A stretch of 64,000 nt of DNA from Norana najaformis. Taxonomy: Eukaryota; Annelida; Clitellata; Crassiclitellata; Hormogastridae. The stretch covers positions 22,345,389-22,409,388 of the forward strand of contig OZ029916.1 in assembly GCA_964023275.1 (NCBI GenBank), given 5' to 3'. Within the stretch, counting starts at the first letter, position 1, and every line of letters starts with the position of its first letter. Made by a program: the position numbers and the translations under genes. The notes beneath the pieces are model-generated. The model was not told the origin of the DNA and did no database searches. It was given only the letters and a program-made list of their open reading frames with translations. Of the stretch, positions 1-15,200 are shown in pieces.

Positions 1-314
1 GTTTCTGCCTTTGTCTGAGCATCGTTCACATGCAGATGATCTTATAGTTTTAACAAACTCGAACATTACTGTGGCTGGTTGGTAGAATCTTTAAGGGGTA
101 GAAGGTGCTATGTAAATGTCTAATTACATAACATTACATTAGAAAGAGGCTGATATTTTTCCTTTTCTTGCTGTATTGGCCAAACTTGACTGAAATGGTA
201 CAAGAATTCAAATGAAAAAGAAGCTTAACTCTTATATAGCCTTTTGTTATGCTTTCTGGTTTACAGTCTCTCATTTAAGCCGAACTGACATCAAGAATTG
301 TGTTCATATTTCAG

Positions 315-3300
315 TTTCTTTGCGGATTTTGGCCCACTGAACCTCGCCATCTTGTATCGTTATTGCATGAAAGTTAACAAGAAACTGAAGGTCAGTAGAG
401 CAAAGTATTCCTCGTGTAAGTAAAATGCAAATTGTAATTATAATCAAACATTTATGTGACAGCTGTTAAGAACCCTTGCAAAGGCTTCTAGGGCAATGGT
501 CAGACTTATTCTGGCTATAACATATCATAGTATGACTAGGGTTTTAAGTGGTTCAGAAGACATTATTATAAGCTGTGTTAGAACCACTGCAAAATAAAGG
601 GGAATGCTTACCAGTAATTTGTAAATCCTTCCTGGCTTCTTCTTAAAACCTGTGACGGTGTCCTCTGAGACAGCGTCATCATTCAAACTACGCTGCAGTC
701 TACAACTGTTGCACTGAAGAAATTCTGCCCTGCTGTTCCTTTCGGTTTCTTACTTAATTTTTGTTTGTGGCTTTGAATCCCTTGTTTGATCTTCAAGACA
801 GTCTACAACAAATTTTTACATGACAGCATAGATTAATTGAGCACAAAATTGTGCAGAAATTGTTGCCAGATAGAATTGAAAAGAAATTTTTAAATATTTT
901 TATAACTTTATGAGATACAATGTTTTAGTATTTAGACCGTTGTTGTAAAAACTGAAGAAAATTACAGGAAAAAGCCTAAAAGTAAAACAAATTGAACTTA
1001 TGATATCTCTGTTGGTTTCTGACATGTAGGCATAAGGTAACCTCTGCCACTTCACTGCTTCGTTTCCAGTGATAAACTTATAAGCTTCAATTAGGTCTGC
1101 TGTGCTCCTCCTTCTCTCCAGTGTTGTTAGGTTATACCTTTACAACCTTTCTTCATAGCTCTAATCCTTATGACCCCAGTTCATTTAGGTGGCTCTTACC
1201 TGCACTTTCTGCAGTTGTTCTGTCATGTTTTAGGTATGTATTCCTTACCTTGCTGTATTCCAACTGTGACCTCACCGGTGATTTGTACAACCTTAATATT
1301 GTGTCTGTATTTCTGAAGACTGTTGTCCGCTTGATAATGCCTAAGATCGAGTTAGCCTTTATTGCTGCTTCAGCTCATAGTCTTGAAGATTTTTCAATCT
1401 TGTGCATTAATCACTGCCAAGTGCCTTTCTTTCTCACTCATTTTCGCTACCTTGCTCCCCATTTCGTATGAAAACTCTTGTTTCTCTTCCCCGTATGCAT
1501 CGCCAAGCACTTTCCCAAATGGAAAAGCATATGCCTGTGCTCTGGCTATTTGAACATTCTCCTTAGATCTTCTTTCAATATCTTCACTTCTTATCAACCG
1601 CTGCTCTACATAGGTTTGTATCATTCGCAGACTTAGAAAGTTTAGATAAAATGTTGTTAATAAAATTATAAGTAGCAGTGGCCCAGGCTCTGATCTTTGT
1701 GGCACACCACTTAGCACTCATTGTCTAGCCAGAGATTTTGTCTCCTATGCCCACTCTGGAGCAGCAAAACTATAAGGTTGTATGTAGGAGCCGGCAGTCA
1801 AAATTATGTCCTCTTTGATTACGATTCCTCTGGATGCAAAGGATCTAAGTTTGGTTGAATTGATAAGAAAAACATATATAAATTATGTTAAGTCATGAGT
1901 TATAATAAGTCTTAGTATTCTACTGGAGGACTTGAGCTTAAGTATCAGGTTTTTTAAGCTTTATATCTAAGTTTCTTCTGTTGCATTGTACGTTAAAGAT
2001 CACAAAAATGTATACTTATTTTTGCAGAATAATTCATGACTAAATTGTTGCAGACCGGTGCTGGTCCATAGGCTACCAATTTAAGAGCCATTGACATAAT
2101 GTATGTGACTGCATGATTAGCAGTTAGATCACTGGCAGTCAGATGATTAGCTGTGAGATGACAGTGAAGTTACATAACACTGAACCTGTTTGGTGCTTGG
2201 TTGGGTGACCAACTGACCATCCATGGAATACCAGGCCCTCGGGCCAACTCAGCACTCCAACTTCCCTCCCTTTTGGGTCAGAGATTGGTTGCCATCATAA
2301 GTCAGAAACTAAAAAAGGTGGATTACTTTGGGTTGTCTTTGCACTGTTGAACAGCTGAATGACCCCTTAATCCTGGGTCCAAGATTCTGAGGGGTGTTTA
2401 TGTATAGCTATATAAACAAGAATTACTTTTATCTTTACATTTTTAATATACAACAAAGCAAACAATATACAACAATAAGAGACCTTGTTGGAAACAGTCT
2501 TACTGACATGGATGAAACTGAATTGTCTTAACTTGGTGATTTTGCAATGCAACGTAATGTAACTGAACAAATGCAATTTATGAGGGGTTCAGTGATTTGT
2601 TTGTTTGTGCTTGCAGACGATAAGTACTTTGAAAAAGATTCTGCAATACACACAGACTGATGCACAGAAGACGGTCAATGCAGCTTTTCTAATCGGTTCT
2701 TATAGTGTATGTACTTTCTGTTCTAACCTAGTCTAGAACTTCTTTATTCTGGTATCATTATCAGAGACTTAGCAGTCAGCACTTGGTTTACAAAAAGGAA
2801 TCAACAAGTGATGAATCACATTAAGAACAATAAGCGAGGCAATAAAAACTGCTTATTTATTTTGGATATTCAGCTATATATGTTTAATGCATTCCATCTG
2901 TAAGCTGTAATATAAGCATATTTACATAAGCCCTAGGCAGAAATCAGTTAAAGTATGACTGTCTACTACCTACAACACAGTTCAGTCCTCCCAACCTGCC
3001 TATTTTTGTCAATTATTTACAATCCAACCATTCAGTTCAACCCACTTCTCTTCCACCCTAACACTTCTCCACCCTCCCATCATTAATATTTGAAAATCAG
3101 TCAATAGCCATAGTTGCTCCACCCCTCAGGAATAAGCTTTTGCTGGAATTACAACAATTATCTGACCCAGTCTTCAAACTCACCAACAATTCACCCCTTG
3201 CGATATCTGCACAGGTTTTTCACTCAGGACTGAAAACACTCCTCTTCCACAAATCTTATCCTGATTCCTCTTGTTCCCCTTATCTGCCTTACCACTCGAT

Positions 3301-6201
3301 TTCCCCAAAACCATCCACCACTGCCGTATGACTGTCTGCCTGCCTGAGCCTTTTATACCTGGTACCTGGAACCAAATCTTACCCTTCCTGGCTGTTGAGT
3401 TTGTTTTGATTGAGTGCCTATGAATAAGCTGGTTCCTGTGACTTAGCTCTCTTTGGGTGCTGTAGAAAGCTTGAGTTTCTGATTATGATTACGACTTTAG
3501 GATTGTGTTACATTTTGACTGAAGTGCACACAAAAGCTATAACATAAACTTCCTGTAAGAGTTGTCTAGACTGAAAAGATTTCCATATTTTGCATAACAC
3601 ACTGAGATTTGTACCTTAGCAAAAATAATTTTTAAGGCTGCCATGGTACCACTTGGCTTAGTGTTCCTGGTTATAGGAATAGTCTACCATTTAAGTCTGA
3701 TGTCATGACTGCAACAAAGTGTAAAAGGTTTTAAGTTTGACTTAAAGAAAGAGAATTCTAGAGCTATAAATGACAATCTTTCAGGTTTGTCTTCTGTGAT
3801 GAAATAAAATGAACTCATCTTTTAGGATCATTTAGAGATGCTCTGAAAAAAGACTTTACCCATTAGCTCCTATTTGGTTAAGGCATTACCTATTAACATC
3901 TATTTCTAGTAAGTGCATGTGGTATTATCTGTGCTTAGTTGTGAATAGTCTGACGAATAGTCTTACCTGTGCTTAGCTGCGAATAGTCTGACGACCTACT
4001 TGCTTACTTAAGGTTATTTACCTGAAAAAGTCTCCGGAAGAAGTCCATCAGCTGCTGACATCAAATTCTGGTCCGTCGTTTCTGTCCTTCAGGTATTTTT
4101 AAACAAATGACCCAAGGAACCACAGCTTTGATTAGCGTGAGATGCTGTTGTGTCATTGACCATTACCTTGTGCCTGAGACATCAGTACCATTAAGTCGTT
4201 AGTTTTTTATAGGTCAACTGATGCCTTATGTTGATGAAATTATAAGAGACGATGGCAACCATGATTGAAAGTGATTGTCAGTGGTTGTTATGTCTGATGT
4301 TTATGGATGATGTTTTATGGAAAATTATTACAACAGATGCAGTTCAGCTTAGTTTATCCATAGCTAGATTTCCTACATACTTGCTTAATATGCTGGAACA
4401 TGATTCCATCCAATGCTAATGTGTAGGCTACTTGCAATATAGTGCAGAAGTTTTGCTTATTTAGTTATGTAGCAAAAACCAAAAACGTTAAGGAAACTTA
4501 CTAAAGTTGCTGTGAATCTGTACAGTCAGTAAAAATTATAAGCTTATGTATGACCAGTGTATGCAAGTTACTGAGGCTGCAACCTGTATTGACTGATTTG
4601 AGATGAATTGGCTGAGATTGAATTGAAAGTTGCATGTATGGTAATATTTGGATAAGTAGTCACAGGCTATGCTTCTTTTTAGCATATACCCTCCACTATT
4701 AATTGAATTGATTAACAAACAGCTTTTTGCAAGTTCAAAGAGATCCTTTCTGACATCCATGCATTACCAAGGCTGAATAGTAATAATTCCGATTTTCCTA
4801 ATGTATAATACATCAATTAAGAAATAATTAAGCTTTAAAAAAGTGAAAAAGTTAATAGAATAAATGCCATGATGATGTCAATGATAACATTAACCTTACT
4901 AATGACATTGATGATGTTGACTATTACATTGATCCCACAACAATAAACATTAGTTAGTGTTTAGTAATTGGTGATGAAAGACTACTAATTGTGTAAACTA
5001 CTAAGTGTAGAATAGTTTACTGTAAATAGGTTGCATTGTGTGACTGTAGTTGTTAATAGTATATATTACAGTAAAAACGACTTTTGTGAGATAGAATTGT
5101 GTTTTCAGAGATGCCTCGCTTGGAGCAAGCACTTACAATCTGACGTTGTTGGACTGTTTGCATGGCATCAGCAAGGTTTCTGTTTGCTACTTTTAAAATC
5201 AAAGAAAATTTCTGGCATCATTCATGTGATTGTGTTTGGACACTGGATACTGTAATTATGTGGTGCAGCATCCTTTAATAGTTGTTGAGTGTTAAAATCA
5301 CTTTTCTGCTGGCAGCATTGCTTGACTTCCATGGAATATATGTGGTAATTGTAATATTTGTAATTTAGTTGAATATTTTTATAGCATCTTCTAAGTATAA
5401 TTCAAAGCTACTCATTGCTAGAAAAAATGATTTTAGATTTCATTAAGAAAACAAGTTTATCTGTAAGCAAGTAATGCTCAAATAGCTGGAAAAGTCGAAA
5501 AGATACCAGTGGCTGACTCTGGGCAGATGTAGAATTCACCCACCATTGTGCAATTCAACATGCTAAATTCAATAAAAGTTAATTTCATGTTTCTCCAAAT
5601 TCCTACATGATACAGTCAATCTGAAAGTATATTTGTGTTCAGTTGAAGCTGACTATCATAATCACCAAAAATTTGTTAGGAAGCAAAACTTTTGGAAAAA
5701 TTTGTTGTCCAGTGATAAGCATTATTTTGTACTTCTGTGCATACTTTTAATTTGGAATTTTCTTTCTGGAACATAAAAAGGGAAATGAGACCTCTGAAGG
5801 CTGTGGTCTCAAGAGCATGGCAGACCAATATTTCCTGCAATTATGCCATACATTCATTTCAAACAGATATTCCTCTTCCCGAGATTTGTTAGCAAAGTTC
5901 TTACATGTTGTTAAACGCAACTTATTTAAACTGAAAAACATATATGTAAATAAATGTTAAACAAAATGGGTCCAGTTGGACCCCAGATGGGCTACAACGT
6001 AACGTTTTTCATGGGTTCTGTTGAGAGTTAAATTATTGTTTCCACCAAGTTCGTAATTTTGTTTTGTTGAGTCACTGAATTTGATTGTGAAATTAATAAA
6101 TGTCATTTATTTTTAGGCTTTGGCTTTTGGATTTTTCGACTTTGAGACATTTAACGTGGATGAATATGAACATTATGAGGTGAATGCACATGCCTTCTTC
6201 T

Positions 6202-6293
<92 letters not shown>

Positions 6294-9200
6294 TGTGCTT
6301 TGCTTCGTCTACTTTGTCTCTTCTGACTACTTCCTATATAGGGTTATGTAAAGGAGTGGGTTGTCTTTATCTTTAGTACGATGTCCTTATTACACCAGGT
6401 GGCCTACGTCTACATGGAAGTCTTTTTCAAGTACTAATCAGTCATATATTGCTACGTCTACATGGAAGTCTTTTTCAAGTACTAATCAGTCATATATTGC
6501 TACGTCTACATGGAAGTCTTTTTCAAGTACTAATCAGTCATATATTGCTACGTCTACATGGAAGTCTTTTTCAAGTACTAATCAGTCATATATTGCTACG
6601 TCTACATCAGTGGTGCACAACGTCCGGCCCGCAGGCCACATCCGGCCCGCCACGAGCCTTCATGTGGCCCGCGAAGATCAATGCGAAAGCCGAAAAATTG
6701 ATAATTCAGTCATATTTTTTCATGACGTTGCGATTGATTAAAAGGCAGCATTACGGTTGCGCACATGTCTAATTCTGCACATCTCTAATTCATAATGTGT
6801 CCCCCATTTTTTGTTTTTGTTTACTTTTACAATCTCGTGTTTACATGACTAATTTCATCAAGTTGTTGTAATTCGTAATTAGTTGTGTTTTTATATTCCC
6901 TCGTAAATACGAAATGTCTAACGGTCGGAAACGAAAAGTTGACAATGAAAACAGACAATTTCATGATGACTGGACAGACCGCTACTGTTTTATTCAGCAA
7001 CAGGGTAACGTCATTTGTCTGTTGTGCCACTCAACAGTAGCTGTAGCAAAGATATCAAACATGAAGCGCCACTACGAGTCGAAGCACAAGGATTTCCAAA
7101 GTGTTGTTGGTGAAGAAAGAACAGCCAAAATTCAGTCATTTTGTCGTTCACTGAACCAGCAGCAGAAGGTTTTTACCAAGCGGTCTGCCGACTTCGATGC
7201 ATCATGTGAAGTTAGCTACGACATTTCACTTATGATAGCGAAATCGGGTCGGCCGTTCACCGATGGTGACTTTGTGAAGAACTGTATGATAGCAGCGTCG
7301 AAGAAACTGTGTCCAGATGCTACTAACAAGCTGCAGACGGTCTCTCTGAACCGCATGACAATACAACGCCGAATTTCAGCTCTGTCACAGGACGTGACTA
7401 GGCAACTGGCAGACAAAGTAGCTAACTTTTGTTACTTTTCTTTGGCGGCCGATGAGTCGACCGATATCGACTCTACTGCACAGCTGTTGGTGTTTGTCCG
7501 TGGAGTATCCTCATCCTTTGAGATAACTGAAGAGTTGCTTGGTATGGGATCAATGAAAGGCAAAACAACAGGGGCTGACCTGCTGGACGAGACTTTGAAA
7601 CTGTGTGGCAGTGTTTCCTTGGATATGACGAAGCTGGTTAGTATCACTACAGATGGAGCACCAGCTATGACAGGTCAAACTAATGGGCTGGTGTCCTTGT
7701 TGTCAAGACATCTGGGAACTGGAAACAGGGAGCTGGTGAAGTTTCACTGCATTTTTCACCAGCAAAATTTATGTGGTAAGGATCTTGGCTTCCAGGACGT
7801 GATGACACTGGTGACAAAAACTATAAATTTCATCAAGTCACGAAGCCTCAACCATCGGCAGTTTCGAAGCCTTCTTGAAGACACCAACACAGACCATGGC
7901 GATCTGCTCTATTATTGTGAAGTGCGATGGCTGAGTCGAGGTAAGATGCTGAGGAGATTCTGGGAGTTGATTGATGACGTTGCAGAATTCATGACAGGCA
8001 AGAAGAAAGAAGCAGAAGTCGCATCTCTCACTGACAAAGCGTGGCAGGCTGACTTGACATTTCTTGTCGACATTACTGAACACTTGAATCGTCTTAATGT
8101 GCAGCTGCAGGGAGAAAATCAGCTTGTGTGTCATCTTGCAAATCATGTTGCAGGCTTCAAAGTCAAACTAAAGTTGTTTATTCAACAAGCTGAGTCTGGA
8201 AACTTCGTTCATTTTCCAACATTCCAGTCCCTGTTGCAGAAAAATCCAGGTATCTGTACGAACATATATGCTGAGAAGTTACAGGCGTTGATGACGGCGT
8301 TCGATGGTCGTTTTGCAGACTTTGACCAGCACAGCTTGCAGATGAAGGTGTTTGCAGATCCATTTGCTGTTCCGGTGGAAGATGTTTCGCTGGAGTACCA
8401 GCTTGAACTTATTGACATGCAATCCTCTGACACAATGCGTGCTGCTTTCAGAGATAAAACTTTGGTAGAGTTTTACAAGTGTCTTCCAGCAACATTCGTC
8501 AACCTGAAGGACAATGCTCTTGTTTTCGTGCAAGCATGTTTGGAAGCACGTATCGCTGTGAGCAAACCTTTTCGCAAATGAAGCTCAACAAAAGCAACAC
8601 CCGGAATCAACTCACTGACAAACATCTTGAAGAAGTTCTTCGTCTGTCAACTACGAACATTCGACCTGACATCTCCAGGCTTGTTGCGGACATGCAGCCA
8701 CAGCCTTCACACTGACTTGCGTAATGTGATAAAACTAACAGTTTTGCAGGAAAATAAACTTGATAACTTATAAGTCTTAGTAATTAACACAGTTGAATTT
8801 AAACTTTAATTTATGTTTGCTAATCCTCTTCCTAGACCATAAATTTCGCATACTAATCAGTCATATATTGCTACGTCTACATGGAAGTCTTTTTCAAGTA
8901 CTAATCAGTCATATATTGCTTACGTTTACTGAACTGACAGCATTTCATCCACAGTGCTAGGCCACCACCATTATCTTGCTACTGCTTATGTTAATATGAC
9001 TTTTTCTAGTGTGCATGAAATGGATGACTTGTTTGTAAATGTGGGTAAAAAAATAGTTTGTCTGATATAGGTAAGTACACTGATGCTGCGTTTACAATTG
9101 ATGAGGAATCCATTTAAATAATATGCCAGAATTTGAAACTTGTAGCAAATTTTGCAGTTATTGTAAAGCTTCTGAAGGTGTCAATAGTAGATTCTTATTT

Positions 9201-12200
9201 TCTGGAGGAATATTTTGTAAAATTTGTTTAAAATGGTGCATTTATTGATATTAAGGGAAGTGACAATTTGGCTTTAAAGTTCAGATGTTGTTTTTATTTT
9301 TTATGAGCATATTTATGTGTGACAGCATGGTAGAGCTATTGAAACTATGCTGGTTTCTGCACTGGAAAAATCGAGTTTGATTCCCAGCTCAGCCTTTGTG
9401 GCAAGCTTTGGCTACTGAACTGCACGAACCTGTCAGCTGAACCACTGGAGCAAGGACTTGTCTGAAGTGGAGCACTTTTCAGTGCCATCATTTGATACTT
9501 TCCCTTTTATACACAGGTGCTATAAAAGTTTAGAAACAAAGTAATTGTTTGTTCTGAAGCTAAAGTGAAAATGCATTGTTTCTCATTTGTCTACATTTTT
9601 AATGTTGTTACAACCAGAAATTAGAAATTCATATTCAAATCATGCATCATTGCTGCACTGCCCTCAAACGTCATGAAACGCAGTAAATATTTAATTGCCA
9701 TGCTATACTGTGTCTTACCTTGGCTGACTTGAGTTCTCCTAGTTACCACCTACTTTGAGGTTACATTTTGCAAAAGTTGCAAATACTTTGTAAGAAAAAC
9801 TGACCATTTCAACCTAACCAATTTCAATGGAATCTGTTGTAGAAAGTTGAAAACGGTGACCTCAACTGGATTGTGCCTGATAAATTTCTTGCATTTGCTG
9901 GGCCACACTCAAAAGCAAAGATTGAAAATGGTATTCCACAATTTTGTTTTGTGTTATTGATTTGTTAGCTGTACTGTCATCAAGCATCCTTATGGAGGAA
10001 TTTCAGATTGACTGCATAACCATGATTTTAGCCTTCCCTGAATTGGCCACTGCTGCTTTGGGATGTTTGCTAGTTCATGATACTTACCTGCTTTATACCT
10101 TGACAATAGTTGGTGTTGGCACTGTAAATTGCTGTGACTATGTTAGACACTGCTGATCAGTGTGCATTCAGCTGGTACATTAGTGACATAGCATTTAAGG
10201 CCTGCTCAGCTGTTCCAATACTGACAGATTTTATGTGACATCACGCTGCATTATTATCGTTACACAAGTCACTTGTTTGGTAAATGCAGTTACTGCAGAT
10301 GGTAATGACTTTATCATACTGGATTTTTTGTTAAACTGCACTTCATGAACTTCAGTTCTTTACATATGGGACTAGAATGTGACTAGTTTCATGGTAATTC
10401 ACTTAGTAGATTTGTAATTTTTTTGTATAGTACCATCAATCATCTAATGACAAGGTCATGGTCATTATTAGCCTGATGCAATATTACACTCATGTCTGAT
10501 GTACATATCAGTACATTTACTGTAATATAGCATCTTCAAGTACTGGATCTCAAAGTCCTCATATATGTTGAGGACTTGCTCGAGATTCCTAGGCATTGGC
10601 TGTCTTCAGAGAAGACTTTAACCTATGTGCCCACTTTACTGTTATTTGATGCATTGCACCTTATGACATTGACAATCATATGGGGGATATTAGGGTATAA
10701 TACCCTAATAGCCCCCCAGTATCATATTTTTGCTACTGGACACTGCAGCAACTTAAAATGTTTGAATAGGTTAAATCTTTAAAACTGGGTGATTCACTGG
10801 TTGAGTTGGCTGATGCTGCTTGTAACTCAGTTATTCAAATGTGTCTGTTACTGACTGTGTAAATGGTATTTGTAAGTCATCATACATGTATATTCATGAC
10901 ATTATATCCACATGTCCTCACTCAAGGATATCTCTAGCTACTGTATTGGTCTCTAGTTGCCTTGATTATAGTAACTTACTTCTTACTGGTATCGCAAAGG
11001 TACTACAAAGTGTTTAGAAGTGTTTGGCTAGAACTGTAACTGATATCTCCAAATATGAGCCTGTAATCCCTGTTCTTGAATCTTTGCATTGGCTTCCTGT
11101 TCAGCCAAGGATTTGTTTCAAATTGGGGGCTTATTGTATATAACTCATGTATACGCTGGCCAACCACAATACTTAAAATCAGTCCTCATTCCCCAGACCT
11201 GTCATTATTCAGTCAGGTCATCTGATTGTCTATCTCTGGTTGTGTCAATAGCTAGCACTGTTCTTGGTGGACGAGCTTTTTCGGTTGCAGGACCTAAATT
11301 CTGGAACTGTCTCTTGCTATATCTGTTTGTTTTGTTCAGGCTTTTCTGTCATTTCGGTCGTAACTTAAGACTTTTTTCTGTTGGCTTTTGCCTCATAGGC
11401 TGCCCCACTCTTTCAGTAGATTGACTTTCTGGCTAATGCCTGACTGACTTGATTTTGGTGTGCCATCGGTTGATACCTTGTATATTGGACACCAGCACTA
11501 TCAGGCTTTTGAATATAAACATGCATTTATATAAAACCTCTTGATGGCCTTTCACAATCGGTCAAACACCTGCCTGTTTGTTATATGTTTACCCGTGGGC
11601 ATTTTGGTGGCTGGCTGATAGCACGTTAAAACTGCGTAATAACTTAAATGGAGAACAAAATCATCAAATGGAGTATGCACCAAATGTGAACATCTTCAGG
11701 CTCTAGGCTCCTTAGACTTTAGACTGATTTTATTTATAAGTCACAAGCAACCGTAAACGACCAAATCAGTTTAACTTTGAACATTATATTATTTTTCTCC
11801 AGGTTATCCACTCCATCCTCCTGAAACATATATCCCATACTTCCAGCAAAGAAATGTCTCCACTATCATTCGCCTGAACAAGAAGATGTACAGCGGTGAC
11901 CGTTTCCGTCAGGCGGGCTTCGATCACTTTGATCTTTTCTTCTCTGATGGCAGTACTCCGAACGATTCAATACTTCGGTGGTTTTTGGAAATCTGTGAAA
12001 ATGCTAAAGGTGCCATTGCTGTTCACTGCAAAGGTATATGCTTAATTCAATAGATATATGCTAAATTCAGCTGGTGATAATTTGCTGTTTAGGGATACAT
12101 ACTAACTAGATTTATGATCCATGTTGAGTCTATTTATTATTTGTGGTAACGCAGTATTTTATTGTTAAATAAATTTATGTCCTTTTTACCCTAATTTATT

Positions 12201-15200
12201 ATTTTTGACCAAATTTATGATCGGTGTTAAACACATTTACCACTATTGATATTTTTATATCCTGAAAGTATTTTTCCTTGTCTTAGTTGTGTTGATCTTG
12301 ATGTGTGCATGTTTGTATCCGGGCCTTCATATAGCACCATTTAGGAATCTCAAAGGAGTGGATGCCTTTCTGAACACTGTCAGTCCCACTATGCTTAATG
12401 CTATACTTGGTATTTGGTCATCTTTCTTTGACATGATGCTCCTCATTTTGTCCTCTGTTTTCTTCCAACTTGTTTTTCTGAGTTGTGGCTGACACAGTTG
12501 AGATGCATTTGTTTTGATGATTAGCTGGACTGGGTCGTACAGGTACGTTGATTGGATGCTACATGATGAAGCATTACGAGTTTTCTGCTGCTGAGGCCAT
12601 TGCATGGATTCGGATAGCCAGGCCTGGATCTGTCATTGGACCACAGCAGAATTATCTTGAAGAGTTAGTCATTTCTTAGGAATTAAATAGTAATCTGAAA
12701 TAATGGTTTTGGTGAAGTTGGAAATTATAAAAACAAAAGTTCACTTTTGTGTGTGATCATTGCCATAATTAATAACTTATTCTATTTAATGTATATAGCA
12801 AAGTAGCAGACTTTGTTGTATATGCTTATTAGTTAGCCTGAGTTTTATACATTGAGCAGGAAATGATTTAGGTTAGACACAAAGCATTTTACTTCAGATG
12901 GTATGCTGAGGCTAGGAAATTCTTGTGCTGTGACTAATGGATTTGTTTTCATGTAAATCTGTCTGCTTCCAGGAAGCAATCACTGATGTGGGAAAAAAGC
13001 AATTCATTTTGGACAACGACCAATGAAAGAACCGATTTCCAGCAAATAGTTTCTGCAGTGGATGAGATGAGGATAGAAGACCAGAGGGAAATGACGACGA
13101 GTCTGATCAACAACAATTCTGTGGATTGCCTCAGTCTTGAGAAAGATTCTGTAAGGAGTCCATCAGTAGCTGTAGTTAGTCAACGGTTGATTGATCAGTC
13201 TTTCAGTCAGTCCATCAACAGATTAGCAATCCTTTAGTCAGTATTCAGTCCATTATAGAGTTAGTCAGTGTAATATGTCAGTGAATGTGATTTAATCTGG
13301 AGAATTTTTTGTGAATATTTCATTAGCAAATTTGTGTGAGTCTGTCAGGCACAGAATAAACTACAGGTAGTAAATGAAAAAATTATTAATTTGATGGCTG
13401 TCAGTTAAACAGTAAACTGATATTGTATTGATCAACTCAGTAATTTATTTCAACAGTGTCAGTAACTATCGATCAGTCAGTCTATGGCTTACATGTTTTA
13501 TTATGAGTTTGATAACAAAACATGAACCAATTTTATGGTGGTGATTAATTTGCTCAAATGTTACTGGCATTTTGCATCACCTTGAACTTTGCTGTTGAGG
13601 TGAATATCTGTTTGTTTGCTTTAGACGCCTAAACAAGAAACTACTGGACTGACCCAGGGAGATCACTTGAACAGAGTGAAAAGACGTCGGGGTAAACACA
13701 GCCGTCGAACCATCACCCTGTAAGCTCTTGTTTGTGCTGGTGTCTGAGATAATCTGAGCCACTCATTCATAATTAGCTGTTACAGTGTCAGTATTACTCA
13801 GTGCTATAGACTGGTCTAAATTCAGAGCAAGAAATGCAACAATTGCTGAAAATCAAGTGGTGTCATTATGAAAGAGTAGATGTAAACTAGCAGTTTGAAT
13901 TCACCTAGCGTTTTTTACCATTCCGTATCCCCTTTACCGAAGGTGCCTCCGCCCCAGCCACAGTTTGGGGACCGCTTGGGTTGATGCCCACGAGGCTGGT
14001 GGTGTGCTGATGCTCCCTGGCTGGGGCAGTTTTGGTGCTTCGGCCGAGTCCATCCACAAGGCCAGTGTAAAATACACCACTGACATGGCTGGGGCAAACT
14101 GATTGCCTATATTCCCACCTAGATGGAGGTGTGACATTTGCACATCCATTTAGATAAGAGTCCTGAGTGAGATACATGTATATAAATGGTGCAAGCAGAG
14201 ATTAAGTGTGCACAGTTGCCAGTAGGGCAAAGGGCGACTTGCGACCGCCGTTGTGTGCATGAGCACTGTGGGCTCCAGGGCATCAATACCTAACTGTACC
14301 AACACCCTGCAGCACCTGTGTTCTATGGAGGTCCTTGATTTGCTTCTAAGAACTAAACTAACTGAGTAGGCACGGAATTAAAGACGCATGTGACATCCTT
14401 GATGATGGAAGAGTATATTGGTCAGCTGCTTTCAGAGTTTGGCAAACTGGTGCCCATTCTCGATGAGGTGATTCCAAAATGGCGCTGCCTGCTTAAGCCG
14501 CTAGTGCCAAGGCCAGTCACTGTGGCATGCCTGGTGCAAGTTGGCAAAGCAGAAGGCAGTGTATGACTCCTGCACAGAGAGCCTCCTGCAGAGGATCCCT
14601 TTCAAGTTCCTCTTCCACAGGGCAGTGGCCACCCTGAGAGACTACTGCACAACTATCCAGCTGGCCAATGCTGCCAGAGGATTGCAACAACATTCCTGGA
14701 TGCCATTTGAGCTTAGGAGGACATAGATTACCTACAGTATTATAAATTTTTAAAATAGGTATAAAAATACTTATAGCGAAAAACATGGAAAAGTAGGACA
14801 AAGGAAGAGCAGAGAGCAAAGTTATGGAAATGGGGAAACATCCAAAATAGGTGAAGACTTTAACATGAGAAATTTGAAAATTTGCTCTGCTTACATTGCA
14901 TTAAAGGCGGGGTGAAGATGTAAAGGCACACAGACGGCTGGGCGCAGAGACCTCGGAAACAGGTTCAAGTCTCGGTTCAACCGCTTGTGCTGCATCTCCA
15001 GCAAAGGCATCAAATGATGAAGAAGGAAATCCAGTCAAGAGAAGAAACTTGTCTTCACGGTCATTGTCTAGACAGACGTCTGGCAAGAGGTATGGCTTTA
15101 CAATTATTGTTTCGTAATTACTGCTGAGGTTTACTACTTGCTCAGCTGAGTAGCTTTAAATTTAAAGCTAAGATTTATTTAATAAATGTTACTTATGCTT

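Noticed and set aside
6361-6772. Open frames across the 48-bp minisatellite
   Set aside because: The unit is a multiple of three without stops, and the frame runs straight into the hAT terminal repeat.
12289-12605. Open frames between CDC14 exons 7 and 8
   Set aside because: They overlap a well-supported intron and part of exon 8 in the wrong frame or strand, with no domain.
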